Shown: positions 1 through 8,853 of the stretch, piece by piece
Layout: each line of letters starts with the position of its first letter
Numbering within the stretch: position 1 is the stretch's first letter
NCBI GenBank assembly: GCA_040904925.1
Contig: JBBDSP010000007.1
Location: 62,001 to 126,000, forward strand
From: Gracilimonas sp040904925
GTDB lineage: Bacteria > Bacteroidota > Rhodothermia > Balneolales > Balneolaceae
DNA length: 64,000 bases
Reading direction: 5' to 3'
Program-made: the position numbers and the translations under genes
Notes under the pieces: generated by a model
The model's input: the letters and a program-made list of their open reading frames with translations, nothing else
Told to the model about the DNA's origin: nothing
The model's database searches: none

Positions 1-1
1 G

Positions 2-892
2 TACAAGCCCGGAACATTGATCATTACCCGAAATGGAAATGAGCATCTGGGTGATGAGTTTGATACTATCGTTAAAGATGAAGCCGGATTGTTGAACCGA
101 ACTCTCATTCCTGCTACAACCGGTTTTGTCGAATCCGGAAAAGATTTTGGCTCATCCGGAGTACGATATATTGAGACACCGCGTGTGGCTCTGCTTTCCG
201 GAGACGGAACCAGCTCTAATATGGTAGGTCACATCTGGAATTACTTTGATCAACAGATCGACTACCCGGTAAGCCTTATCAATACTGATGACATTCGTTC
301 TGTAAACTGGGATGATTACCACGTACTGATATTACCAAGCGTGTATGGCAGTGCAATTGGAGACAGCGAAATAAATGCTATAAGAGAATGGGTACAAGCC
401 GGTGGGACATTGATCGCCATGGAGGGCGCGAACAATCTGCTTTCCGGGAAAGATGGCTTTGCCTTGAGTAGAAAATCCAGTGAAGAAAGTGCAGAGGAAG
501 ATGATCCAAATGCCAAGCTTGTCAAGTATGGTGAGTCTTCCCGTGAGCGTGTTAAATACATGAACGCCGGTTCTATCTTCGAAACTACGATGGATTATAC
601 TCACCCATTAGCCTTTGGATATGAAGAAGACTATATGTCTCTCAAGTTAGGTTCTACAGCTTTTGAATATCTGGATAACGGCTGGAATGTGGGAGTGGCT
701 AAAAAAGGTGCTCATCGCAGCGGTTTTGTTGGAAGTGAAGCCAAGAAAAGCCTGGAAAATACTCTGTCTTTTGGAGTTCAAGGTATGGGCCGCGGAAATG
801 TGGTATATATGATCGACAACCCGTTATTCCGGGGTTTCTGGCACAATGGGAAGCTGTTGTTTGGGAATGCTGTTTTCTTTGTGGGGAATTGA
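2..892 (+). CDS. C-terminal part of an M14-type zinc carboxypeptidase-like protein (5' end outside window)
   Basis: The reading frame is open from base 2, so the start lies outside the window; the first TTG at 17 is probably internal. About 297 residues are visible. No zinc-binding motif is present in this piece, so the catalytic domain, if any, is upstream. The visible part has a segment reading PRVALLSGDGTSS followed by IWNYFDQQIDYPVSLINTDDI and VLILPSVYG, then a Gly-rich turn (EWVQAGGTLIAMEG). This is the class I glutamine-amidotransferase-like fold that Bacteroidota M14 peptidases carry at the C-terminus; no catalytic cysteine is visible. The protein would be exported or periplasmic in that family. 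It converges with the lipoprotein gene downstream, with a long hairpin between them. The family call rests on remembered similarity of the C-terminal domain and is moderate. Confidence 0.55.
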   Translation, partial: YKPGTLIITRNGNEHLGDEFDTIVKDEAGLLNRTLIPATTGFVESGKDFGSSGVRYIETPRVALLSGDGTSSNMVGHIWNYFDQQIDYPVSLINTDDIRSVNWDDYHVLILPSVYGSAIGDSEINAIREWVQAGGTLIAMEGANNLLSGKDGFALSRKSSEESAEEDDPNAKLVKYGESSRERVKYMNAGSIFETTMDYTHPLAFGYEEDYMSLKLGSTAFEYLDNGWNVGVAKKGAHRSGFVGSEAKKSLENTLSFGVQGMGRGNVVYMIDNPLFRGFWHNGKLLFGNAVFFVGN

Positions 893-898
893 TATAAG

Positions 899-974
899 GT
901 GTTAAAGTGCGATGGTGTTAATGTGTTACGGTGTTTTTTAAGGACAACACCGTAACACATTAACACTTTAACAC
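899..974. repeat. Long perfect hairpin between convergent genes
   Basis: Two nested inverted repeats: an inner perfect 21-bp pair (915-935 with 946-966) around a 10-base loop, and an outer perfect 11-bp pair GTGTTAAAGTG/CACTTTAACAC (899-909 with 964-974). Each arm is built from reiterated GTGTTA phrases. It fills the gap between two convergent genes and reaches the stop codon of the second. It could act as a two-way terminator, but there is no flanking T-run on the plus strand beyond an internal TTTTTT, so a dispersed repeat is equally likely. Confidence 0.7.
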
Positions 975-1906
975 TATCGAGCCAATTCAGCCTCACTTGC
1001 AATAAACCCAAAGGCAGCCCAGTTGCCGGAATCATAGACATTCTGCCATATCTGGATTGCTCTTTCATTTCTGCCATTAATGTGATGCCAAAACCCAAGT
1101 CCATAGCCAAGTGTGGAATTATCCAGTTCGGAATTCTCAGCTCCTAATAATTCATCGGGAGTGAATACCCCTTTAAATACCATCAGCAATTCGTGATAGC
1201 TGGTATTTTCGATCAGTTCCATATCTTCTGATACTTTTTCAAGTACTTTTCCGGCTTCTTCATCATGTCCTGCTTTTCTCAAAGACATATACTGCCAATA
1301 CCAAAAAGCCACTCTCATATCTGTGTTATCCGCTACTTTGAGCCCTTTCAAATAAGCCTGATTTGCTAAGTCATATTCTCCTTTTAGGTAGTGTGCTAAT
1401 CCTAAATGATACCAGGTATTGGTTTGAAGTGAACTCAGGGGAATATTTTGAGCATTTGGCAGTCCATCTGTTTCGGTAATATCTTCCTGTCCCTCAAAAA
1501 GCCGGGCAGCGATCTGGAAATCCCGAATGCCAAGGTCAAATTCACGTAAAGTGATATATCGATGCCCCCGATGACGGTACAAACGGGGCTCATTTGGGAA
1601 TTCAATTATAGCAGAAGAAAGTTGGGTGATTGTTGTGCGATAATCGCCCGTGTAGGCCGTTTTTCTGGCTTCCCAGATGTAGCTGTCCACAAGTCGATCT
1701 TCCTCTAAAGCCAGCGCACTTAATGAATCGATTCTGTCAGCCAACACATCCGGCAAAGAATCAATTTCGGTGTGCAGGGTATCGCCGGTTAATGAAATGG
1801 TTTGGGCGTGGTCGGGCAGATTTTCAAACCGGGTGGGCTCTTCCTGCTGCTGACAGGCTGTTGTAACCATAAGGATAAGTGTGAGAAAAGTAGATAATCG
1901 TTTCAT
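974..1906 (-). CDS. TPR-containing lipoprotein
   Basis: A 310-residue protein with a lipoprotein signal: basic start (MKRLSTF), hydrophobic core and lipobox VTTAC with the cysteine at about residue 18, so it should be membrane-anchored by lipid. After an acidic linker the rest is helical and TPR-like: segments around residues 80-110 (YTGDYRTTITQLSSAII..), 110-135 (LYRHRGHRYITLREFDLGIRDFQ), 165-190 (WYHLGLAHYLKGEYDLANQAY) and 195-225. TPRs mediate protein contacts; no enzyme motif is visible. The gene stands alone, transcribed toward the hairpin at 899-974. Specific function is unknown. Confidence 0.75.
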   Translation of the reverse strand: MKRLSTFLTLILMVTTACQQQEEPTRFENLPDHAQTISLTGDTLHTEIDSLPDVLADRIDSLSALALEEDRLVDSYIWEARKTAYTGDYRTTITQLSSAIIEFPNEPRLYRHRGHRYITLREFDLGIRDFQIAARLFEGQEDITETDGLPNAQNIPLSSLQTNTWYHLGLAHYLKGEYDLANQAYLKGLKVADNTDMRVAFWYWQYMSLRKAGHDEEAGKVLEKVSEDMELIENTSYHELLMVFKGVFTPDELLGAENSELDNSTLGYGLGFWHHINGRNERAIQIWQNVYDSGNWAAFGFIASEAELAR

Positions 1907-2028
1907 AGAATCAGATTTCGGTTGAGTTCTTATAGTCGTGAATATATCAAAGATAGAGAGAACTCTATGGAATTTTTTAACGGAGGACGAAAGGTAAATT
2001 TCACATTATAGAAAGTTGCCCGTAATCA

Positions 2029-2121
2029 GGTTCCAACGCAGAGCGTAGGAACCAGGTCATACTAATACGATCGATAAATAAAATTAGAAAAGAACCTCGC
2101 TCCACACGCTCCGCGTTGGAG
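2029..2121. repeat. Pair of REP-like imperfect palindromes
   Basis: In the 261-base gap between the lipoprotein gene start and the end of smc there are two related imperfect palindromes: 2029-2053 (GGTTCC-AACGC-AGA-GCGTA-GGAACC) and 2100-2121 (CTCCACACGC/CGCGTTGGAG). They share the AACGC...GCGT core and face each other about 46 bases apart. Palindromes of this type are dispersed extragenic repeats in many bacterial genomes. The remainder of the gap shows nothing else that I can name. Confidence 0.6.
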
Positions 2122-2167
2122 TGCACACACTTCAATATTGAAAATTCCTTATTGAGTGTTCAATGTT

Positions 2168-5100
2168 TTACAGCACATCTTCCACTTCATCCAGCTTCAC
2201 CCCAACGAGCTGAGAAACCCCCGTGGCAGGCATGGTAACCCCATACATCATCTCCGCTTTGCTCATAGTTTTTTTGTTATGGGTGATGATGATGAATTGT
2301 GTGTCTTCACTGAAGTCTTTGATCATCTTGGCAAAACGCTCAATGTTGGCGTCATCAAGGGGAGCATCTACCTCATCCAGCACACAGAATGGAGAAGGTT
2401 TTACCAGGTAGATGGCAAAAAGAAGGGCAATAGCAGTCAGGGTTTTTTCACCACCCGAAAGCTGTGAGATTCCCGAAGGCCGTTTACCTCTTGGCTGCGC
2501 TTTGATCTCGATCCGCGCTTCCAGTGGGTCTTCCACATCTTGTTCTATGATCAGGTCACAGTAGTCATCCGCCTCAAACAGCGTTTTGAAAACCTTTTGG
2601 AAATTTACCCGGATCCGCTCAAAAGTCTCATTAAACCGATCTGTGGCTGTCTCGTTGATTTCATCAATAGTTTCGAGCAGCTGCTCTTCGGCTTCGGCCA
2701 GATCCTGAATTTGTTCTTCATAAAAGTCGAGCCGCTCTTTTTCTTCCCGGTATTCCTCAATGGCCAGCGGATTCACTTCCCCGATGCTGTTCAGCTTTTG
2801 TTTAAGCCAACTGATGCGCTCTTTTGCTTCCTCCGGAGATGTATCTTCCGGAAGTTCTCCCGTCACCTGTTTCATCAGGATTCCGTAAGTCTCCCAGATG
2901 TGATCGGAAAGTGCCTGACTTTGCATATCCATTTTTTCACGAGCCATATCAAGGTGATGGACAAGCTCCATGTTCACCTCTTTGCGGCGGCGGACTTCCT
3001 TCAGCTCCTTCTCAATCTCGTTGATCTTGCCTCGCTGTTGGGCTGCGGCTTCTTCCGCTTTTTCGAGGGCTTCATCTGCATCTTTTTTGGCCTCACTGTT
3101 TTGGGTGATATTCTCCTGAAGCTCTTTAGTTCGCCCCGTCAGTGTTTCGATGCGCTCTTTGCTTTCTGCGGTCAGTGTGGTGCGATTTTCAATACGCTTC
3201 TTCACATTCTCTATGCCCGTCTCGGCGCGCTGCACATCACGGTCCAGGTTATCTACTTTGTTACGTAAGTCTTGATGCTTTAGCTGACTGTCATTATACC
3301 GGCTTTGCGCAATGGAGCGCTCATCTTCAAGCGTTTCAAGCAGATCTTTTTTTTCCTGCTGTTTTTCATCCAGCTGCAGCATTTTTTGCTGCAATTCTTT
3401 TTGTTTGGGCTGAATGGAATCCAGTTCTTCCTGAGCCGAACCCTCGCTGCTTTTCAGATTGTCTTTTCGGTTTACCAGTTCTCCGATATTCTTTTGATAG
3501 ACCTGAACTTTTGAACTCAGGCTGTGCTGCTGTTGCTCAAGCCTCCGGACTTCCTGTTCTTTTTCTTTTAGGATCTGGCTGAGTTTACCGATGTCCAGTT
3601 TCTCGTATTTCTCTACGATCTGCTGCAGATAATTTTCCAGCTTGGTGATCTCTTTGGTGGTTTGAGCCTCTTCTTTTTCAAGCTTCTCAATTTTGTCTTT
3701 GAGCCCAACCCGAACACCGGCATTTTTACTCTTACTTCCACTTTGGAAAAACTTGGAGTTGGTGATCACTTCACCGTCAAAGGTCACACCAACAAGATCA
3801 TCTTTCTTCCTGGTTCCGGCGTAAGCGTCTTCCACTGACTCGAAAACCATCACATTACCAAGCAGCAATTGTTTCAGTGCCGAATACTCCCGCTTCGATT
3901 TCACTTCATCGAAAAGACTGCCATCTTTAACAGGATAGGTAGCGGCAAGTTGGTCGAGAGGGATGAAAGTAGCTCGGCCTTTTTTGTTTTCTTTGAGGAT
4001 CTTTGCGGCACGTTTCGCTTCATCGAGTGTTTTAACGATCACGAAATTCAGTACATCACCAAGAACAGCTTCCAGTGCCACTGCATGCTTTTGATCGGTG
4101 TCAAAGATCTCGGAAACAGTGGTCATGTCCTTGAAATCAAACCGATGATTTTCGATCAGATATTTAACACTACCTGGAAAAGCTTCATTGGAACTGGCCA
4201 AATCATTCATCAGCCGGATCTCAGATTCCAGCGATTCCTTTTTGCTTTGAAGTGTCCGGAGTTCGTCTTTAATTTCGTTTTGTTTGTCAGCGAATTGCTC
4301 TCGTTTTTCACGGGCGGTTTCAAGTTCTTCCTCCAGCTCATCTCGCTCAACCACCAGGTTATCGAGTTTCTTCTCGATCAATCCCTGCTCGCCATTCAGA
4401 TTTTCGATCTCATCATTCAGATCAATGATCTCATTATTGATACGCTCAAGGTCGCCTTCCGTATTTTCAAGCCGGCTCTCAATTTTGATGCGTTTGGTTT
4501 GAAGCTGATTCAACTCATTGTTGGTGGCGCTCAGCTGAACTTCAATCTCATATAACTCACTGCGCTCACGATTATACTGCTGCTGAATCTGCCCGTATTT
4601 CTTCTTGGAATCTTCAAGGGCTTTGGCTGATTTCTCCAGTTCATCATCAAAACCTTCTAGCTTTTTGCGGCTTGAATCGAGCAGCTCATTCAGTTCCTTA
4701 AGGTCTTTCTGTCCGGTTTCAATATCCTTGCCATATTCAGCGATCACCTTCTTCTCATTCTCGATCTTTTCGCGGGTGATGCGAAGATTGGTGTCAGCTT
4801 CACGAATGGCGTTATGCAGCTGACTAACCCGCCGTTGAGCTTCAGCCTGCTGTCGTTCCTTTTCAAGAAGTTCTGCCCGGGCCTTTTCATCATTTTCCTC
4901 AAGCTGCTCAATAGCCTTAGTAATTTCCTTCTTCTCTTTGTCCGCATTGGCGATACGCTCTTTCAGCGGCTCAAGTTCAGACTTTATCTTATTGAATTCG
5001 TGAAGGGTAAGGGCTTTATCCAAAAGCTCGAGCTCATCTTTATAAACTTTAGCTTTCTCTGCTTTTTCCGCCTGAATTTCCAGCGACCGGGCTTTCTTTC

Positions 5101-5695
5101 TCAATTCAACCAAGAGATCATCTACACGCTGAAGGTCTTTGCGAGTTGATTCCAGCTTGCGGATCGTTTTCTTTCGCTGATCTTTATATTTAGTTACTCC
5201 GGCAGCTTCTTCAAACAATCGCCGGCGGTCATTATTTTTATCATTAAGAATTTCTTCTACCATCTTAAGCTCGATCACCGAATAGGCATCCGAACCCATT
5301 CCGGTATCCATGAACAACTCCATAATATCTTTAAGCCGACAGGATGTGCCATTGATCAGATACTCACTATCCCCGGATCTGTATAGCCTTCTGGAAATAG
5401 TAACCTCACTGTATTCGATGGGTAGAATACCTTTGTCATTCACAAAAGTGAGGGAGACTTCCGCCATCCCCAGGGCTTTTTTCTTAGCAGTACCGTTGAA
5501 GATCACATTGGCCATGGCTGAAGAACGAAGTAAAGATGGACGCTGCTCACCCAAAACCCAACGCAAAGCATCTACAATATTTGACTTTCCGCACCCATTC
5601 GGGCCAACGATAGAGGTGATTCCACTGTCAAACTTTACCTTCGTCTTATTGGCAAAGCTCTTAAACCCCTGTAATTCAAGTTCGGATATATACAT
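2168..5695 (-). CDS. smc: Chromosome partition protein SMC
   Basis: Bacterial SMC ATPase that, with ScpA and ScpB, organises and helps segregate the chromosome. The 1175-residue length is typical. The N-terminal ATPase half has Walker A GPNGCGKS at residues 31-38; long heptad-rich coiled coils fill about 170-500 and 680-1000; the hinge lies around 510-670 (FPGSVKYLIEN onward). The C-terminal half carries the ABC signature LSGGEK from residue 1079 and Walker B CVLDEVD at about 1104-1110. All motifs are intact. The ATG is the only sensible start because MYISELELQGFKSF is the conserved SMC N-terminus. scpA/scpB are not in the window. A four-helix-bundle cassette sits immediately upstream and separates it from frr. 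Several long antisense frames inside it are shadows of the coiled-coil coding sequence. Confidence 0.98.
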   Translation of the reverse strand: MYISELELQGFKSFANKTKVKFDSGITSIVGPNGCGKSNIVDALRWVLGEQRPSLLRSSAMANVIFNGTAKKKALGMAEVSLTFVNDKGILPIEYSEVTISRRLYRSGDSEYLINGTSCRLKDIMELFMDTGMGSDAYSVIELKMVEEILNDKNNDRRRLFEEAAGVTKYKDQRKKTIRKLESTRKDLQRVDDLLVELRKKARSLEIQAEKAEKAKVYKDELELLDKALTLHEFNKIKSELEPLKERIANADKEKKEITKAIEQLEENDEKARAELLEKERQQAEAQRRVSQLHNAIREADTNLRITREKIENEKKVIAEYGKDIETGQKDLKELNELLDSSRKKLEGFDDELEKSAKALEDSKKKYGQIQQQYNRERSELYEIEVQLSATNNELNQLQTKRIKIESRLENTEGDLERINNEIIDLNDEIENLNGEQGLIEKKLDNLVVERDELEEELETAREKREQFADKQNEIKDELRTLQSKKESLESEIRLMNDLASSNEAFPGSVKYLIENHRFDFKDMTTVSEIFDTDQKHAVALEAVLGDVLNFVIVKTLDEAKRAAKILKENKKGRATFIPLDQLAATYPVKDGSLFDEVKSKREYSALKQLLLGNVMVFESVEDAYAGTRKKDDLVGVTFDGEVITNSKFFQSGSKSKNAGVRVGLKDKIEKLEKEEAQTTKEITKLENYLQQIVEKYEKLDIGKLSQILKEKEQEVRRLEQQQHSLSSKVQVYQKNIGELVNRKDNLKSSEGSAQEELDSIQPKQKELQQKMLQLDEKQQEKKDLLETLEDERSIAQSRYNDSQLKHQDLRNKVDNLDRDVQRAETGIENVKKRIENRTTLTAESKERIETLTGRTKELQENITQNSEAKKDADEALEKAEEAAAQQRGKINEIEKELKEVRRRKEVNMELVHHLDMAREKMDMQSQALSDHIWETYGILMKQVTGELPEDTSPEEAKERISWLKQKLNSIGEVNPLAIEEYREEKERLDFYEEQIQDLAEAEEQLLETIDEINETATDRFNETFERIRVNFQKVFKTLFEADDYCDLIIEQDVEDPLEARIEIKAQPRGKRPSGISQLSGGEKTLTAIALLFAIYLVKPSPFCVLDEVDAPLDDANIERFAKMIKDFSEDTQFIIITHNKKTMSKAEMMYGVTMPATGVSQLVGVKLDEVEDVL

Positions 5696-5699
5696 TTAT

Positions 5700-6188
5700 G
5701 AGTTACGAGTTACGAGTTACGAGTTGCGGGTTTGAGGAGTTCATAATCTGGCTTCAGGTTTTCCAGCTTTGTTCTACGTATTTGATAAAACTATTAATTT
5801 TTCGTCCTAAATTGTCGTATTTATTTAATAAATCAGATAAAGGTTTTTCAGGAAAATGAATATCGCTGATCATATGTAATTGCGAAATTGTTTCGTCGCA
5901 TGAAGAATGAGAAAATATGAGAAACCTGATAAACTCATCTTTATATCTTCGCCTTCCAAAACCCTCAGCAATATTATCTTTTATACTTTTTGATGATCGC
6001 CGAATTTGACTTCCCTGTTCATACATTTCATACTTTGGAAGAGTCATCGAAAGTTTGTGGACTTCAAGTGCCAAGTCATAAGCCATCTGATAAATCTCTA
6101 AATCTTTGTAACTTTTCATAATCCAACTTGGTCAAGCTGTTATATTTTGGCGATAAGCCTACAACCCGTAACAAGTAACTCGCAATCC
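5700..6188. repeat. Four-helix-bundle cassette bounded by imperfect inverted repeats
   Basis: The left end (5700-5733) is a tandem of GAGTTAC heptamers ending in GAGTTGCGGGTTT. The right end (6163-6188) reads AACCCGTAACAAGTAACTCG and onward, an imperfect inverted copy: the left end reversed begins AACCCGCAACTCGTAACTCG. Between them is a single small gene. The unit lies exactly between the smc start codon (5 bases away) and the end of frr (9 bases away). The arrangement suggests a passenger element rather than part of an operon, though no transposase or target-site duplication was identified. Confidence 0.5.
5754..6119 (-). CDS. Four-helix bundle protein (23S rRNA intervening-sequence / Avd-like family)
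   Basis: A 121-residue protein with the family hallmarks: N-terminal KSYKDLEIYQMAYDLALEVHKL, the central SQIRRSSKSIKDNIAEGFGR and the C-terminal helices. The family (first described as ORFs inside 23S rRNA intervening sequences, and related to Avd of diversity-generating retroelements) folds as a four-helix bundle that forms basic pentamers able to bind nucleic acid; a cellular role is not established. It lies inside an inverted-repeat-bounded cassette between smc and frr and is unlikely to belong functionally with either. Old names such as 'S23 ribosomal protein' are misleading. The ATG start is well placed against the family N-terminus. Confidence 0.88.
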   Translation of the reverse strand: MKSYKDLEIYQMAYDLALEVHKLSMTLPKYEMYEQGSQIRRSSKSIKDNIAEGFGRRRYKDEFIRFLIFSHSSCDETISQLHMISDIHFPEKPLSDLLNKYDNLGRKINSFIKYVEQSWKT

Positions 6189-6197
6189 GAAACACCC

Positions 6198-6767
6198 TTA
6201 CACTGTCATTATTTCTTCTTCTTTTTTGTTGAGGAGGTCTTCCACCTTGGAGGTGTACTTGTCAGTCAGCTTTTGGATCTCATCTTCGGCTTCATAACGG
6301 GAGTCTTCAGAGAGGGACTCACTTTCGGTAGTTTTTTTGACGATATCGTTAGCATCACGGCGTGAATTTCTGATACTGATGCGGGCTTGCTCTGCAATAT
6401 CTTTAGCATGTTTAACAAGTTCTTTACGGCGCTCTTCGGTAAGTACCGGAAGTGGGATGAGGATTCGCTCACCGTCATTACTTGGGTTCAGCCCGAGTCC
6501 GGCAGACATGATCGCTTTTTCAATATCCTGCATAACAGATCTGTCATACGGAGAAACCACTAGCAACCGGGGTTCGGGCGCGCTGATATTGGCGAGCTGC
6601 TGCAATGGAGTTTGGGAACCGAAGTAATCCACCTTCACGCTTTCGATCAGCGAAGGGCTGGCTTTTCCGGCTCTGATATGTGAAAGTTCCTTTTTATAAA
6701 ATCCGGTGGCTTCATCCATGTGAAGTTCAGCTTCATCGATTATATCCTGTAATTCTTGCGGTATCAT
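6198..6767 (-). CDS. frr: Ribosome recycling factor
   Basis: Releases ribosomes from mRNA after termination together with EF-G, in the cytoplasm. The 189-residue length matches the family (about 185). Conserved blocks are present: LSHIRAGKASPSLIESVKVDYFGSQTPLQQLANI near residues 28-62, then VSPYDRSVMQDIEKAIMSAGLGLNPSNDG, IPLPVLTEERRKELVKHAK, and the C-terminal helix with IRNSRRDAND. The usual partner pyrH is not next to it here. The 277-base gap upstream (6768-7044) separates it from the divergent E2 gene, is A+T-rich and must hold both promoters; I could not pick one convincingly. Confidence 0.97.
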   Translation of the reverse strand: MIPQELQDIIDEAELHMDEATGFYKKELSHIRAGKASPSLIESVKVDYFGSQTPLQQLANISAPEPRLLVVSPYDRSVMQDIEKAIMSAGLGLNPSNDGERILIPLPVLTEERRKELVKHAKDIAEQARISIRNSRRDANDIVKKTTESESLSEDSRYEAEDEIQKLTDKYTSKVEDLLNKKEEEIMTV

Positions 6768-7044
6768 AAGGCCAAAACTTGTTTATGCTTGTTTGCTGAC
6801 TTTGCGAAGTTAACAAAATCAGAAGTGAGGACAAACCTGAAGTAAATATTAGACTCTGAATATTTAAGGTTTAAAGCTAAAATAAAGTATCAAATTGAAG
6901 AAGATTAAGTAAACATCTGAAAAAGCGCTTTTCTGTATTTTAAAAGAATGATACTTATTTTGAACTAATTGGAATTATCCTGAACTTTAGAGTCGTTGAA
7001 AATTCCTTAAAAAAGCCTTTTAGGCACCAAAACAAAACAATTTT

Positions 7045-8793
7045 ATGGCGAAGGTAGAAGTGGTCATGCCCCAAATGGGCGAATCAGTAATGGAAGGTAC
7101 AGTAATCGAGTGGACCAAGCAGGTTGGCGACACCGTTGAGGTGGATGAAACCTTGCTTGAAGTGGCCACCGATAAAGTGGATACTGAAGTGCCCTCTCCC
7201 GAAGCCGGAGTACTCGTAGAAATTTTAGCGGAAGAAGGCGATGTGATCGAAGTAGGTAAAGCTATTGCGATCATTGAAACAGATGCAGATGCTGCGGATG
7301 ATGTTTCTTCCGGAGGCTCCGATGAAGGAAAAGCAGAAGAGCCTGCGCAGGAAGTAGAAGAAACGGAAGCCAAACCCGAACCCCAACAGGAAGAATCTGC
7401 CCCTGCAGCTTCCGGCGGTGGTGATGAAGGCGAACGAATTGAAGTTCAAATGCCGCAAATGGGTGAGTCGGTTGTAGAAGCAACCGTGATCGGTTGGTCT
7501 AAGCAAGTTGGTGATACAGTTGAAGAGGATGAAACCCTACTCGAGATCTCCACGGATAAAGTGGATAGCGAAGTTCCATCTCCTGCAGCAGGTACACTGG
7601 TTGAAATTCTCGCCGAAGAAAATGATACGATCGAAGTTGGGCAAACTATCGCGGTAATTGCCACCGGCAAAGCAGCTGCTTCCGGAGGATCTTCAAAACC
7701 TGCTCCTAAGAAAGAGGAGAAAAAAGAATCAGCTCGTGCCAAACAGGAAGCGCAGCCTGTGGCTGCATCTTCAAATGGAACTTCCGGTGGATCTGAGCCG
7801 CAGCGTATGGGAAGCGACGGGCGTTTTTATTCTCCACTTGTTCGTTCTATCGCCAAGGAAGAAGGAATCAGTCAGGAAGAACTTGAGGCTATCGATGGTT
7901 CCGGTCAGAACGGAAGAGTTTCCAAGCAAGATATCCTTTCATATGTAGAAGATAAGAAGGCCGGAAGAGTATCAGCTCCCGCACAGAAGTCAGCCGGACT
8001 CAGTAAGCCCACTTCCAAATCTTCTGACGGATCAATTTCCGCAGGACAGCTTGATGTGAAGCACTCTCCATCCGGAGATGTTGAGGTTATTAAGATGGAT
8101 CGTATGCGTAAGATGATTGCCGAGCATATGGTGAAGTCAAAGCAAACTTCAGCCCACGTTACGACTTTTGCTGAAGTAGACGTGACCAATATGGTGAATT
8201 GGAGAAATGCGAATAAAGGCAAGTTCCAGGAAAAAACGGGAACTAAGCTTACATTTACTCCACTGTTTGTTGAAGCCATTATCACAGCAATGCTGGAATT
8301 TCCGCTGATCAACAGTTCGGTTAACGGAGATGAGATCCATCTTAAGAAAGACATTAACTTTGGCCTTGCCGTAGCTCTTGGTGAAGGTGGCGAAGGAGGA
8401 CTGATCGTTCCTGTGATCAAAAAGGCACAGGAGAAAAACCTTGTTGGTTTAGCCAATGCTGTCAATGAAGTGGCAGTGAAAGCCCGAAGCAAGAAATTGA
8501 GTCCGGATGATCTTGTAGGCGGAACTATTACATTGACCAACTACGGAAGTGTCGGAAACTTGATGGGAACACCGATCATCAATCAGCCGCAGGTAGCCAT
8601 TATTGGTACCGGCGCAATTGAAAAACGACCTGTGGTACTGGAAACGGATGCAGGTGATGTGATCGCTATTCGACAAATGATGTTCCTGTCTATGAGTTAC
8701 GATCACCGGATTATTGACGGTGCTCACGGCGGAGCCTTCCTGAATCGAATTAAAGAGATTTTGGAAGACTTTGACATGAGTCGGTCGGTTTAA
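7045..8793 (+). CDS. 2-oxo acid dehydrogenase E2: dihydrolipoamide acyltransferase with two lipoyl domains
   Basis: Core acyltransferase of a 2-oxo acid dehydrogenase complex, moving acyl groups from E1 to CoA by swinging lipoyl arms. Order: lipoyl domain 1 (residues 1-78, lipoyl-lysine K44 in ATDKVDTEVP), acidic/Ala-Pro linker, lipoyl domain 2 (about 132-206, K172 in STDKVDSEVP), Pro/Ser/Lys linker, peripheral-subunit binding domain (about 260-297, FYSPLVRSIAKEEGI..GQNGRVSKQDIL) and catalytic domain (about 350-582) with SYDHRIIDGAHGG, giving H554 and D558. It most resembles sucB-type (succinyl) or branched-chain E2 proteins; sequence alone does not settle the substrate. E1 and E3 genes are not nearby. 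Both lipoyl domains begin with nearly the same peptide (MPQMGESV), consistent with internal duplication. Confidence 0.93.
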   Translation: MAKVEVVMPQMGESVMEGTVIEWTKQVGDTVEVDETLLEVATDKVDTEVPSPEAGVLVEILAEEGDVIEVGKAIAIIETDADAADDVSSGGSDEGKAEEPAQEVEETEAKPEPQQEESAPAASGGGDEGERIEVQMPQMGESVVEATVIGWSKQVGDTVEEDETLLEISTDKVDSEVPSPAAGTLVEILAEENDTIEVGQTIAVIATGKAAASGGSSKPAPKKEEKKESARAKQEAQPVAASSNGTSGGSEPQRMGSDGRFYSPLVRSIAKEEGISQEELEAIDGSGQNGRVSKQDILSYVEDKKAGRVSAPAQKSAGLSKPTSKSSDGSISAGQLDVKHSPSGDVEVIKMDRMRKMIAEHMVKSKQTSAHVTTFAEVDVTNMVNWRNANKGKFQEKTGTKLTFTPLFVEAIITAMLEFPLINSSVNGDEIHLKKDINFGLAVALGEGGEGGLIVPVIKKAQEKNLVGLANAVNEVAVKARSKKLSPDDLVGGTITLTNYGSVGNLMGTPIINQPQVAIIGTGAIEKRPVVLETDAGDVIAIRQMMFLSMSYDHRIIDGAHGGAFLNRIKEILEDFDMSRSV

Positions 8794-8817
8794 CGGAAAT
8801 TCTTACCTAATTATTAG

Positions 8818-8849
8818 GAGGCGCCCCAAAACGGCGTCTCTTTTTATTT
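8818..8849 (+). terminator. Rho-independent terminator after the E2 gene
   Basis: Eight-base-pair G+C-rich stem GAGGCGCC/GGCGTCTC (8818-8825 with 8833-8840, one G-T pair), seven-base loop, then TTTTTATTT. The T tract ends 5 bases before the panC ATG, so panC transcription must either read through or start within or just upstream of this hairpin. Confidence 0.8.
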
Positions 8850-8853
8850 GCGC

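Noticed and set aside
2540..3268. Long antisense open frame (242 codons) inside smc
   Set aside because: It lies wholly inside the smc coiled coil on the opposite strand; Glu/Lys-rich coding sequence produces such Phe/Leu-rich shadow frames. No other support.
3869..4555. Second long antisense open frame inside smc
   Set aside because: Same reason: complements the coiled-coil region of a clearly real gene.
5754..6119. Annotation as a ribosomal protein (S23)
   Set aside because: That is an old name for the family; it is not a ribosomal protein and there is no rRNA here.
8816..8821. AGGAGG as ribosome binding site for panC
   Set aside because: It is 33 bases from the ATG and belongs to the terminator stem.
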